A DNA stretch of 64,000 nt from Paenibacillus_AA sp045062745 (GCF_045062745.1 NZ_JBJGED010000026.1:1-64000), one strand, 5' to 3'. Counted from the stretch's first letter, positions 24,487-33,002 are shown. The notes: generated from the sequence alone by a model not told the origin. A program made the numbers and translations.

Positions 24487-25641
24487 GTGGCTGCGGAGAG
24501 AGAGCGGACGGGCAGCGATGAGCTGCGGGTCGAGCGCCTGGCTGGAATTGCCGGAGGTGCACGAAGCTCGGGCGGGGCTGGAAGAGCCGAAAAGTCGAGA
24601 GAAGTTGGGATAGCGGGCAGCTCGGAAAAGTCGGGTAAGCCTGGCAAGCCGGGTAAGCACGGCAAGTACGGCAAGCCGGGAAAGTCCGCTTCCCAACCGT
24701 TTCCGTTCGCTCGCATGCTGACGAATCCGTACGCGCTCGATCGGCTGGACATCCGCTTCCGCTGGGGCGATTACGGCGTTCGCGTTCTTCGCTGCCACTT
24801 GGCGGCTTTTTCTCCGGGCCACGTCATCCCGTCCCATAAACATTCGGAATTCGAGTTTCATTTTATCGCCAAGGGCAAAGGGAACGTTACGATGGGCGGC
24901 CAGACGTATGAGCTGCTCGAAGGTCAGTTTTACGTCACCGGTCCCGATGTGATCCATGCCCAGGAGTCCGACCCCGACGATCCGATGCACGAGCTGTGCC
25001 TTCATATCGAGTTCATCCCTCTGCCGCCTAGGCAGGATGATCCTGAGGCCGATTGGGGACGGCCGTTGGAATGCCGGGAAGCCGCCGCCTGCATCGGCAT
25101 GCTCCGGCAGTTTCCACTCACGACCGTGTGGGATACGTATCATGCGATGGGGGCGTTCCTCGACGCGTACCGGACTTGGGAGGAGGAGCCCCCGGGGTAT
25201 CATACGCAGCTCCGGCAGGCTATTATCCAGATCCTGCTTCGATCGACGCGCGTCTTCGCCGACCCGGTCGCCGTCATCCCCGAGCGCGATATGAACGGCC
25301 ACCGGTATGAGCTCGCGACCCAGTACATCCGGGACAATGAGAGCCGGCCGATTACGCTGTCCGAAGTGGCGGAACGGGTCAATGTCAGCTCCCGCCAGCT
25401 CCAGCGGATTTTCCAGAGCGAGGGCGGCATTCCGTTCCGGGACTATGTAGAGCACGTGCGGCTGTCCGCGGTGTGCGCCGATCTGCTGCATACGAACCGC
25501 TCGATCGAAGAAATCGCGCTGCTGCACGGCTATGCCACGCCCACCTATTTGTTCCCCGTGTTCAAGCACAAATTCGGCGTGACGCCCGCCGTCTACCGAC
25601 GAATGAACGTGGGCAGCGGCGTAGTCTCCGATACCTTTTAA
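24487..25641 (+). CDS. AraC-family regulator with cupin sensor and collagen-like N-terminus
   Basis: 384 residues. The first 60 are low complexity, with a Gly-X-Y run (GKPGKPGKHGKYGKPGKS) encoded by 9-base tandem repeats. About 95-180 is a cupin ligand-binding domain (HVIPSHKHSEFEFHFIAKG, GQFYVTGPDVIHA). About 285-384 is the AraC double helix-turn-helix (ITLSEVAERVNVSSRQLQRIF, ending FGVTPAVYRRMN). The GTG start is supported by AGGAGGG seven bases upstream. It sits between two MocA-type oxidoreductase genes and probably controls them in response to a sugar derivative. Confidence 0.88.
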   Translation: MAAERERTGSDELRVERLAGIAGGARSSGGAGRAEKSREVGIAGSSEKSGKPGKPGKHGKYGKPGKSASQPFPFARMLTNPYALDRLDIRFRWGDYGVRVLRCHLAAFSPGHVIPSHKHSEFEFHFIAKGKGNVTMGGQTYELLEGQFYVTGPDVIHAQESDPDDPMHELCLHIEFIPLPPRQDDPEADWGRPLECREAAACIGMLRQFPLTTVWDTYHAMGAFLDAYRTWEEEPPGYHTQLRQAIIQILLRSTRVFADPVAVIPERDMNGHRYELATQYIRDNESRPITLSEVAERVNVSSRQLQRIFQSEGGIPFRDYVEHVRLSAVCADLLHTNRSIEEIALLHGYATPTYLFPVFKHKFGVTPAVYRRMNVGSGVVSDTF

Positions 25642-25661
25642 TAGAAGGAAGGATTGTATCC

Positions 25662-26759
25662 GTGAGCGAAAAGTTGAAAATCGGCATTATTGGCAGCGGC
25701 GGCATCGCCCGTGCGCATGTGGCGGCCTACCGCAAACTCCCTTTCGTGGACATCGTCGCCGTGGCCGATGTGATTCCAGGCCGGGCCCGGCAATTCGTGG
25801 AGGATCAAGGGCTGGTTGGAGCCGCAGCGTTCGAGTCCCATGTGGAGCTGCTCCAGGAACAGTTGGACGGGGTTAGCATCTGTACCCCGAACGTATCCCA
25901 CCATCGGACTACGATCGACTCGCTCCGTGCCGGCAAGCCGGTGCTGCTGGAGAAGCCGATGTCGGTCACGCTGCAGGAAGCGCAGGAGATGGTCGAGGCG
26001 GCCCGCGAGTCGGACCGGATGCTTACGATCGGCTTCCAGCCTCGCTATGATCCGAATATGAAACGGCTGCAAAGCATCGTGCAGTCCGGCCGCCTAGGCA
26101 ACGTGTACTATGTCGAGACGGGCGGCGGACGCCGGCGGGGGATGCCGGGCGGCACGTTCATCAGCAAGGTGTTGGCCGGAGCCGGCGCGATGGCGGATAT
26201 CGGCTGCTATTCGCTCGATATGGCACTTAACACGCTCGGGTATCCGCGACCGCTCACTGTGTCGGCGTACACGTCCAACCATTTCGGGCGCAATCCGCTG
26301 TACCATCCGGAGGCGTCCCGCTTCGAGGTCGAGGACTTCGGCGTAGCGCTCGTCCGGTTCGAGAACGATCTCGTCCTGCAATTCAAAATCTCCTGGGCGA
26401 TGCATATGGACACGCTCGGCGCGACGATGTTCCTCGGCAGCGAGGCGGGCCTGAAGGTGACTCCGTTCGGTACCGGGCCATGGTCCGGCGTCTGGGACGG
26501 CAAGATCGGCGCGATGACGCTGTTCCACGATGAGTTCGGCGGCCATACGCAGACAGAAGTCCCGCTGATCCAGCACTCGCTGAACTTGTTCGACGAGAAG
26601 GTGCGCGACTTCGCCGAAGCGGTGCGCGACGGTCGTCCGGCCCCGATCCCGGGCGAGCAGATCTTGATCCAGCAGGCGATCATCGACGGCGTGCTTCGTT
26701 CGGCGGAATCCCGGCGCGAGGTGTCGGTGGAGCTGCCGCATACGGTGGCGATTTCTTGA
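25662..26759 (+). CDS. Gfo/Idh/MocA-family oxidoreductase
   Basis: About 365 residues with a canonical Rossmann motif (IGIIGSGGIARAHV), the family Lys motif KPVLLEKPMSVT and GAMADIGCYSLDMALN. It is likely an NAD(P)-dependent sugar or cyclitol dehydrogenase; the substrate is unknown. GTG 25662 is chosen because GAAGGAAGGA lies eight bases upstream and the reading frame before it overlaps the AraC gene. Its intact nucleotide motif contrasts with the altered one in the other oxidoreductase of this operon, so the two may have different roles. Confidence 0.9.
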   Translation: MSEKLKIGIIGSGGIARAHVAAYRKLPFVDIVAVADVIPGRARQFVEDQGLVGAAAFESHVELLQEQLDGVSICTPNVSHHRTTIDSLRAGKPVLLEKPMSVTLQEAQEMVEAARESDRMLTIGFQPRYDPNMKRLQSIVQSGRLGNVYYVETGGGRRRGMPGGTFISKVLAGAGAMADIGCYSLDMALNTLGYPRPLTVSAYTSNHFGRNPLYHPEASRFEVEDFGVALVRFENDLVLQFKISWAMHMDTLGATMFLGSEAGLKVTPFGTGPWSGVWDGKIGAMTLFHDEFGGHTQTEVPLIQHSLNLFDEKVRDFAEAVRDGRPAPIPGEQILIQQAIIDGVLRSAESRREVSVELPHTVAIS

Positions 26760-26773
26760 AAATGGATTGGATG

Positions 26774-26800
26774 AGGGGGGCCTAAGGGTCCTCCTTTTTT
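26774..26800 (+). terminator. Terminator of the oxidoreductase operon
   Basis: AGGGGGGCC pairs with GGTCCTCCT (two G-U pairs) around a four-base loop and runs into TTTTTT. Confidence 0.85.
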
Positions 26801-26841
26801 GTTGAAGTAGACAGCTATTAAGCGCACTCCGACCTTCCGTC

Positions 26842-26990
26842 CCCGACAGGGAAATTTAGTGAACACGTCCCTGCATTCTGGTCCCGAGTGTTGCTCCAAA
26901 GTCGAAAATCTACTCTCACAGTCCTGCCGACCCGCCCGAGTGCCGCTCCAAATAGGCTTATTTCCGACCACCGTGCCCGATCGGACCAGT
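26842..26990. repeat. Degenerate units of the 51-bp repeat, family D
   Basis: TGCTCCAAAGTCG...CTACTCTCACAGTCC (26892-26940) closely resembles the 51-bp unit tandemly repeated at 49878-50268. A second diverged unit (GCTCCAAATAGG) follows about 50 bp later, and a third possible one precedes it. The 1-kb gap between 26760 and 27808 otherwise holds family C repeats and one candidate peptide gene. Confidence 0.55.
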
Positions 26991-27073
26991 AACTACCTGC
27001 TAGAGGGAAAAGTGGCCGAAAGAGCGGGAGGATCTCAGATTGTTAAGATAAGCATGCGGGGAGAGCTTCGTGT

Positions 27074-27203
27074 AGTTCGATTTTGCCGACTTGGGAGACG
27101 CAAGCGAAGCGTTCATGGGAAGCAGTTCGATTTTGCCTATTTAGAAAGCATTCTGACGGGGGTAGGGCTCCAATAAGGAGCTCCAATTCGACAAAATCGA
27201 ATT
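27074..27203. repeat. Repeat array, family C
   Basis: AGTTCGATTTTGCC occurs at 27074-27087 and again exactly 50 bp later at 27124-27137. A related palindrome AATTCGACAAAATCGAATT sits 61 bp further on at 27185-27203. The spacing is the same as in family B, with a different core. Confidence 0.6.
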
Positions 27204-27418
27204 AAGAACTCGATCAGAGTCAAGCTGCCCTCGTGAAATTAGGCTAAATGGAACTACAGCTCGCCATAAGCCAAAGTTCAACCGGAATTCGAAGATTTAC
27301 AGCAACCGATGAAACTATACTTTCTCGGGCAGCCTGAGAGGATAGTGCAATTGTGAGGTAGGTTTTCCTTCTCCTCAGGGCCCCCGAGTTCATCAGGCAT
27401 CCGCCCCTTTACGCCTCC

Positions 27419-27508
27419 TTAACTTCCGATCCCGGATTCGCCCGTCCGATAGGCGCAGGCCGGAGGTCCTCCCGCGGCGCCGACTCTGAAGCGCTCTTTT
27501 TCCGCCAT
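27419..27508 (-). CDS. Candidate 29-residue peptide gene
   Basis: A small frame begins at ATG 27508 nine bases after AAGGAGA and ends at TAA 27419. The product starts MAEKERFRVGAAGG and continues PPACAYRTGESGIGS, with a charged N-terminus and a small Gly/Pro-rich tail containing one Cys. I do not recognise it. No modification or export gene is adjacent. The good ribosome binding site is the only support, so this may be chance. Confidence 0.25.
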   Translation of the reverse strand: MAEKERFRVGAAGGPPACAYRTGESGIGS

Positions 27509-27599
27509 CGTGGCCCGTCTCCTTCCAAATGCATGCCCAAACCGGGACTATCGGACAACTCAGCCGACTGTCATAGATGCTAAAAGCATGAATTTCATA

Positions 27600-27613
27600 T
27601 GAAAGCGCTCTCT
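27600..27613. promoter_or_regulatory. cre-like (CcpA) operator candidate
   Basis: TGAAAGCGCTCTCT matches the palindromic catabolite-responsive element consensus TGAAAGCGCTTTCA at 12 of 14 positions. It lies between the GAF-LuxR gene (about 200 bp to the right) and the candidate peptide gene on the opposite strand; which one it serves is unknown. Confidence 0.45.
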
Positions 27614-27808
27614 TGCTGTAGTGCAAGGATACTATCTTGCAATAATTAATGCCTTTGTACTATACCAACGAAAAACTAGGGGCCTTATAGTTAGTGTCAT
27701 CCGGGTCGAAGCAAATAATTGCAGCGATTTCGAGTTTATCCGACACGGATTTCTTTTCTTGTTCACGACGAATGCCCAGGCATGTACATTATCGATCAGG
27801 AAAAGTGA

Positions 27809-28663
27809 GTGGAACCGATGAAGGTTTTTGCAGAAGAGATCCGGACCCACGAGTTTGTCCGGAAAGTCGGAATTACGTCGCAGGAAGTGCAGAAGTTCCA
27901 TGAACGCTCGTTCCAAAACGGGGTCCAGCGGGACTCCATGCGGGTCCGGTTCCGGGTTCAGGGGAAAATGATGGAGCGGCTGCTGGCGAAAAACCAGTCC
28001 CTGGTCGACGTCATCCAGAAGCAAGGCTTGCTGAAGGCGAATGCGTTCTACTTCCCGAATCTGCTCTTGGTCACCGACAGCAACGGGGTGGTCCTGCATA
28101 TGAGCGGGGACGAGGATTCGATCCAGAATGCGGCGCGCATTAACAATATCGGGATCGGCTCGGCGATGTCGCTCACGAGCGCGGGGACGAATGCCGTCTC
28201 GGCGGCGATCGAGCTGCAGCGTCCGGTCTGGGTCCATGGAGAGGACCACTACCTCGACACCTTGCAGGATTGGGTGACGATGTGCGTGCCGATCCACAAT
28301 TCGGAGGGCCATCCCGTAGGCTACTTGGCTCTATGCGCTCTCCAGGATGTGTCGGCGCCGTTCCTGTACCCATGCATCGAGTCGATCGCCCTTAGCATGG
28401 AGTACGAGCTGCGCAAGACCGAGCTGCAGAGCAAAACGTGGTTCGTCGAGGAAATTCTCGAGGAGCGGCTGAAGACGTTCAAGCTGACCATTCGCGAGAA
28501 GGAAATCGCCATGTACTGGCTGCTCGACTACGATTACAAGCAGATCGGCAAAGTGCTCGGGATCAGCGAGAACACAGTACGGGTGTATGTCACGAAGATC
28601 AACAGCAAGCTGAAGGTGAATTCCAAGGCGTCCCTCATCCTGCGGGTACTGGGCGCTATCTAG
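27809..28663 (+). CDS. GAF-domain LuxR-type transcriptional regulator
   Basis: About 284 residues. The middle (about 85-190) is a GAF-like sensor of the type found in AcoR-like activators (TDSNGVVLHMSGDE, GSAMSLTSAGTNAVSAAIE, HPVGYLALCAL). The C-terminus (about 225-284) is a LuxR/GerE helix-turn-helix (LTIREKEIAMYWLLDYDYKQIGKVLGISENTVRVYVTKINSKL). There is no receiver domain, so it is likely a one-component sensor of a small molecule. GTG 27809 has AGGA seven bases upstream; ATG 27818 is the alternative. It is followed by a strong terminator and is probably monocistronic. Confidence 0.85.
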   Translation: MEPMKVFAEEIRTHEFVRKVGITSQEVQKFHERSFQNGVQRDSMRVRFRVQGKMMERLLAKNQSLVDVIQKQGLLKANAFYFPNLLLVTDSNGVVLHMSGDEDSIQNAARINNIGIGSAMSLTSAGTNAVSAAIELQRPVWVHGEDHYLDTLQDWVTMCVPIHNSEGHPVGYLALCALQDVSAPFLYPCIESIALSMEYELRKTELQSKTWFVEEILEERLKTFKLTIREKEIAMYWLLDYDYKQIGKVLGISENTVRVYVTKINSKLKVNSKASLILRVLGAI

Positions 28664-28681
28664 ACATTCGATGCGGGGGAG

Positions 28682-28731
28682 AACGGCCTCATCCGCGCGG
28701 CATTTGTGCTGCGGGATGGGGCCGTTTTGTT
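28682..28731 (+). terminator. Terminator after the GAF-LuxR gene
   Basis: A long stem, AACGGCCTCATCC with GGATGGGGCCGTT (one G-U pair), with inner pairing GCGCGGCA/TGCTGCG, then TTTTGTTG. Confidence 0.8.
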
Positions 28732-28787
28732 GTTCGGGCGGGCTTTTCAGGGCTTAGGCCCAGAGTGGTAGGAATGAGCCCCAAAGG

Positions 28788-28826
28788 CCGCCTATGCAGG
28801 AGAAGTACTCCATGTGCATTAGGCGG
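28788..28826 (+). other. Structured leader candidate before the pilus locus
   Basis: CCGCCTATGCA (28788-28798) pairs with TGCATTAGGCGG (28815-28826), and GGAG-AAGTA-CTCC forms an inner hairpin. It lies about 110 bp before the VanW-like gene. It matches no riboswitch that I recognise; specifically, the conserved c-di-GMP-I core is absent. Confidence 0.35.
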
Positions 28827-28934
28827 ATAGGAATAATGTGCGTGTATGATTTGCGCTGTAGAATTTTGCGGTTATTCTGGAGGCACCCACCGAGAAAGGC
28901 GGGAATATGTCGAGTTTTGAGGGATGGTTAGCGT

Positions 28935-29930
28935 ATGAGACAGAGGCGTAAGAGCGTCATCCTGGGCCCGATCAAATGGATCGTCCTGTTGGGCGCGGTT
29001 GGAACGGTTACCGTAACCGGCCTGTCGGCGGCAGGAATGATCGAATGGAAAGCCGACGCGAACTTGGACCGGTTGATGTTTTGGAAGTCCGCATCCCCCA
29101 ATCAAGCCGCGGCGCCTGTCGGCACTTCGACCAAACCGGCAGCGACCGCTTCTATAGCGCCTACAGCGACGCCTATGCCGCAGACCGCGGCGGCTACGCC
29201 TGCTGAGACACCTAAGGCCTCGCCTACGCCGACCCAGTCGGCAGCACCGACGCCCACTCCGGTGAAGCCGGTCACGTCCGCCACCGTGCAAGTCGTATCA
29301 CAAGCGGCGAGCCTGCTTCCGGTAAACGCGAACGAGAAGGGTTGGTTGGAGCTTGTCGGGCAGGTCAAGCTCGATCCGGGGAAGCTCTTCTCCTTCAACG
29401 CATGGCTCGCCGAAGCTTCGAAAGGGAAGACGCTGGAGAAAAAAGCGGACGAGCTGTCCCATGTCGCCTCCTTGCTGTATGAAGCGGCCGTGCGAGCCGG
29501 GATGAAGGTAGGCGAACGGAATCCTCACCAGGACCTCCCCGCTTATGCGGCAGCAGGCTTCGATGTGGAGATTGTGCCGGACAAGAAAGATTTGACCCTC
29601 TACAATGCCCTGGAGTTTCCGGTAACGGTAGGCGTGATGTATAACGGAGAATCGCCGATCCTCACCATGAATGGGGCGCCGACAGGGAACTGGAAAGCCC
29701 CCAAGATTACGGTCAACACGGAGGCATTCGCGCCGGAGCGTGTCATCCTAACCGACTTCACCTTGATTGGCAGAGGGGAAGTCAGACGGAGCGAAGGCTC
29801 GCTCGGGACGCTGGCGAAGGTGTACGCGGACTGGAAAAACGATGGGAAGACGGAGCAGTTGTCCAAAGATTTCTACGCACCGCGTCCGGTTGTAGTTGCT
29901 CGGGGCCCTAGCGCGGATGAGTTGAAATAA
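28935..29930 (+). CDS. VanW-like membrane-anchored protein
   Basis: 331 residues: an N-terminal membrane helix (about 11-33), a Pro/Thr/Ala-rich wall-spanning linker (about 55-115) and a VanW-like domain (about 125-250) with DPGKLFSFNAWL, LSHVASLLYEAAVRAGM, ERNPHQDLPAYAAAGFDVEI and FPVTVGVMYNGES. VanW-domain proteins are surface proteins of unclear function in Gram-positive bacteria, often near glycopeptide-resistance or wall genes. Its place 63 bp upstream of pilB suggests it belongs to the pilus locus, perhaps helping pili cross the wall (inference). The VanW call is by remembered motif order. Confidence 0.7.
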   Translation: MRQRRKSVILGPIKWIVLLGAVGTVTVTGLSAAGMIEWKADANLDRLMFWKSASPNQAAAPVGTSTKPAATASIAPTATPMPQTAAATPAETPKASPTPTQSAAPTPTPVKPVTSATVQVVSQAASLLPVNANEKGWLELVGQVKLDPGKLFSFNAWLAEASKGKTLEKKADELSHVASLLYEAAVRAGMKVGERNPHQDLPAYAAAGFDVEIVPDKKDLTLYNALEFPVTVGVMYNGESPILTMNGAPTGNWKAPKITVNTEAFAPERVILTDFTLIGRGEVRRSEGSLGTLAKVYADWKNDGKTEQLSKDFYAPRPVVVARGPSADELK

Positions 29931-29993
29931 GCAACGAAGCAACGAGAACCAAGTTCGAACTAAACCCACTAACACAAGGAAGGAGGACCTCGT

Positions 29994-31733
29994 ATGCGGA
30001 TAGGCGAGCTGTTCGTGATGAACGGCCTGATTACGGAGGAGCAGCTGGAGCAGGCGCTCAAGCAGCAGGTGCACACCCGGAAGAAGCTGGGCGAGATTCT
30101 GATCGACAAGGGGCTGATCACGGAGAGGCAGCTGGTCGAAGTGCTGGAATTCCAGCTCGGGTTCCCTGTCGTCAACATGTACGAGACGGCGCTTGATATG
30201 AACACCGTGCAGCTGATCCCGGAAGCGCTGGCCCGCAAGCATTGCGTCATCCCGATCGAACGGAAGAACGGGAAGATCAAGGTGGCCATGGTCGATCCGC
30301 TCAACTACGACGCGATCGAAGAAATCCGGATGGCGACCAACATGAGCGTGCAGCCGGTCATCGCGATCCGCTCCGAAGTCGAGCAGGCGATCACCCGTAA
30401 CTACGGCTTGAAGGAATCGGTCGAGGAGCTGATGGTCGATCTCGACAAGCTGGAGATCAAGGACGAGGAGCAGGAAGCGAACGACCAAGGCTCTCCGATC
30501 GTCAAGCTCGTCAATCAGATCATTCAGTCCGCCGTCCAGCAGAAGGCGTCCGACATCCACGTCGATCCGCAGGAGAAGCAGCTCATCGTCAAGTATCGGA
30601 TCGACGGCGTGCTGCGTACGGAGAAAGCGCTGCCGAAGCATATGCAGGGCGTGCTCACGGCCAGGCTCAAAATCATCTCCAAGCTGAACATCGCCGAGCG
30701 CCGGCTGCCGCAGGACGGTCGCATCCAGATGCAGGTCGACAATCGCCGTATCGACATCCGGGTCTCCACGCTGCCGACCGTGCACGGCGAGAGCATCGTC
30801 CTGCGGATTCTCGACCAATCCGCCGGGATCAAGAAGATCGCCGAGCTGGGGCTCAGCGAAGCGAACCTCGTGAAGTTCGATAAAATGATCCAGCGTCCTA
30901 ACGGCATTATCCTGATCACAGGGCCTACAGGGAGCGGGAAAACGTCGACGCTCTACTCGGCGCTCGGCCAGCTGAACGGCGACGACGTGAAGATTATCAC
31001 CGTCGAAGACCCGGTCGAGTACCGGATGGCTGGTGTCACGCAGGTACAGGTGAATTCGCAGATCGGACTCACCTTCGCTTCCGGTCTCCGCTCCATCCTG
31101 CGGCAAGACCCGAATATCGTCATGGTCGGGGAAGTCCGGGACGCCGAGACGGCGGAAATCGCCGTGCGGGCGTCGCTGACCGGGCACCTGGTGTTCAGCA
31201 CGATCCATACGAACAGCGCGGTCAGCACGATCAGCCGGCTCGTCGATATGGGGATCGACTCGTACTTGATCGCCTCCTCGGTCTCCTGTATCGTGGCACA
31301 GCGGCTCGTACGCCGCGTCTGCCGCGAGTGCGCGCAGCAAGTGCCGGCCCGCGAGGATGAGCTGCAGCTGCTGGAGACGCACGGCCTGGCTGGAGCCGGC
31401 GCCGGCGAGTCTTGGCTCGCCCAGACGGGCACCGGCGGCAGCTTCGTTCGGCCGCCGTCCGTGAAACCGGGCGAGGGCACGATCCTGCTGACCCGCGGCA
31501 AAGGCTGCGGGACGTGCAACAAGACCGGCTACCGCGGACGGCTCGCGGTGCACGAGGTGCTCGTGGTGGACGAGCCGCTGCGACGGCTCATCGTGCAGAA
31601 CCGGCCAGTGAACGAGCTCGAGCAGCATCTCGCCCAGCACGGCTTTCGGAATATGCTGCACGACGGGCTGTTGAAGGTGCGGGGCGGCCATACGACCGTC
31701 GAGGAAGTGTTGAAGGCGGTCTCGGACGAGTAA
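29994..31733 (+). CDS. pilB: Type IV pilus extension ATPase PilB
   Basis: 579 residues. The N-terminus (1-60) has two tandem LGEILIDKGLITERQL-type repeats, the MshEN pattern that binds c-di-GMP in other PilB/MshE proteins. The ATPase domain has Walker A GPTGSGKT (310-317), an Asp box (IITVEDPVEYRM), Walker B (NIVMVGEVRDAETAEIA) and a His box (GHLVFSTIHTNSA). Zinc-binding CREC (C443, C446) pairs with CGTC (C505, C508). It powers pilin polymerisation from the cytoplasmic side. AGGAAGGAGG is seven bases upstream. It starts the core operon pilB-pilC-pilin-pilMNO-pilT. Confidence 0.95.
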   Translation: MRIGELFVMNGLITEEQLEQALKQQVHTRKKLGEILIDKGLITERQLVEVLEFQLGFPVVNMYETALDMNTVQLIPEALARKHCVIPIERKNGKIKVAMVDPLNYDAIEEIRMATNMSVQPVIAIRSEVEQAITRNYGLKESVEELMVDLDKLEIKDEEQEANDQGSPIVKLVNQIIQSAVQQKASDIHVDPQEKQLIVKYRIDGVLRTEKALPKHMQGVLTARLKIISKLNIAERRLPQDGRIQMQVDNRRIDIRVSTLPTVHGESIVLRILDQSAGIKKIAELGLSEANLVKFDKMIQRPNGIILITGPTGSGKTSTLYSALGQLNGDDVKIITVEDPVEYRMAGVTQVQVNSQIGLTFASGLRSILRQDPNIVMVGEVRDAETAEIAVRASLTGHLVFSTIHTNSAVSTISRLVDMGIDSYLIASSVSCIVAQRLVRRVCRECAQQVPAREDELQLLETHGLAGAGAGESWLAQTGTGGSFVRPPSVKPGEGTILLTRGKGCGTCNKTGYRGRLAVHEVLVVDEPLRRLIVQNRPVNELEQHLAQHGFRNMLHDGLLKVRGGHTTVEEVLKAVSDE

Positions 31734-31793
31734 TCGGCTGTGTTCTCCGACATGCGGTGCAATTGGAACTAAGTAGTGCGGGGGTGAACAAAC

Positions 31794-33002
31794 TTGGCGA
31801 ATTTTACATACGAAGCCGTGAACGAAAGCGGCAAAAAGCTGAAAGGGATGCTGAAGGCGCAAAACAAGGCGATGGCGATCTCGGAGCTTCGCGGCAGAGG
31901 GATGATCATCCGCAGCATTCAGGAGAAGAGCGCGACGGCCATGGACAAGGAAATCCATATCGGGCGCGCGGTGAAGCTGGAAGACTTCGTCATCTTCTGC
32001 CGGCAGTTCGCCACCCTGATCCGCTCCGGCATTCAGATCGACCAGTCGGTCTCGATCCTCGAGGATCAGTCGACGGCCAAATATCTGAAGGCGGCGCTTG
32101 GCGACATCTCGGAGCAAATCCGCAGCGGGCATTCGCTGTCCAAGGCGATGAGCGATCACCCGAAGGTGTTCCCCGAGATGTTCATTAATATGATCGCCTC
32201 GGGCGAGACGGGCGGGAACTTGGACGACGTGCTGGACCGGATGGCCGAGCACTACGAGAAGGAGCACAAGACGATCCAGAAGGTCAAGTCGGCGATGACG
32301 TACCCGATCATCGTACTTATCATCGCCATAGTGGTCGTCATTTTTCTACTGATCAAGATTGTGCCGACGTTCGCTGCAATGTTCATAGAGCAGGGCTCGG
32401 AATTGCCGATGATAACAAAGTTTGTTATGGGTTCGAGCGATGCGATTGTGAAATATTGGTGGATGTTTCTAGGAGGGTTCGCCGGATTAGTGGTCCTATA
32501 TCGAATGTTCGCCAGCAACGATGAGGGCAAGTACTTTATCGACAGCATGAAATTCCGCTTTCCGGTGTTCGGCATCATTCTCAAGAAGTCGGCCGTAGCT
32601 CGTCTGGCCCGCACGTTGTCCTCACTTTATGTCAGCGCGGTACCGGTTTTGCAGGCGTTGGATGTCACGGAGAAAGTCGTCGGCAATCGCGTCGTCTCGA
32701 AGGTGCTGCGGGAGGCCAAGGACAGCCTGCAGCAAGGGAAAATGTTGTCGGAGCCGTTCGAGAAGAGCGGCGTGTTCCCAAGGATGGTCGTGCAGATGCT
32801 GATCGTCGGCGAAGAGACCGGACAAGTGGACAATATGCTCGCGAAGATCGCAGACTTCTATGAAGCTGATGTGGATCAAAGCGTCGATAGGCTGAAAGCC
32901 GTCATTGAGCCGCTCATGCTGCTCTTCGTCTCCGTCCTCGTCGGCATCATCGTGGCCGCCATGATGAGCCCGATGTTCAAAATGTACGATAACTACTTGT
33001 AA
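31794..33002 (+). CDS. pilC: Type IV pilus inner-membrane platform protein PilC
   Basis: 402 residues of the GspF/PilC family: two repeated cytoplasmic helical domains (QFATLIRSGIQIDQSVSIL and RTLSSLYVSAVPVLQALDV) alternating with three membrane helices (about 175-200, 220-240, 370-395). It links the motor ATPases to pilin assembly. The start is TTG with a GGGGGTG site seven bases upstream. The central stretch around 32380-32520 is visibly less GC-rich than the rest. Confidence 0.95.
   Translation: MANFTYEAVNESGKKLKGMLKAQNKAMAISELRGRGMIIRSIQEKSATAMDKEIHIGRAVKLEDFVIFCRQFATLIRSGIQIDQSVSILEDQSTAKYLKAALGDISEQIRSGHSLSKAMSDHPKVFPEMFINMIASGETGGNLDDVLDRMAEHYEKEHKTIQKVKSAMTYPIIVLIIAIVVVIFLLIKIVPTFAAMFIEQGSELPMITKFVMGSSDAIVKYWWMFLGGFAGLVVLYRMFASNDEGKYFIDSMKFRFPVFGIILKKSAVARLARTLSSLYVSAVPVLQALDVTEKVVGNRVVSKVLREAKDSLQQGKMLSEPFEKSGVFPRMVVQMLIVGEETGQVDNMLAKIADFYEADVDQSVDRLKAVIEPLMLLFVSVLVGIIVAAMMSPMFKMYDNYL

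Noticed and set aside
24127..25569. 480-residue frame antisense to the AraC gene
   Set aside because: Antisense shadow of the clear cupin-AraC gene, with no ribosome binding site or known domain.
26859..27176. Plus-strand frame through the repeats after the oxidoreductase operon
   Set aside because: It spans two repeat families, with no ribosome binding site and no recognisable domain.
27393..27626. 77-residue minus-strand frame in the repeat-rich gap
   Set aside because: It is Arg-rich in composition, has no ribosome binding site and overlaps the better-supported small frame at 27419-27508.
28732..28934. c-di-GMP riboswitch before the pilus locus
   Set aside because: The region is structured, but the conserved c-di-GMP-I core (GCACAGGGCAAACC-type) and the class II pseudoknot elements are not visible.
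29748..32267. 839-residue frame antisense to pilB and pilC
   Set aside because: It is a mirror of GC-rich codon usage on the opposite strand; pilB/pilC are unmistakable and the antisense product is Arg/His/Leu/Asp-rich with no motif.
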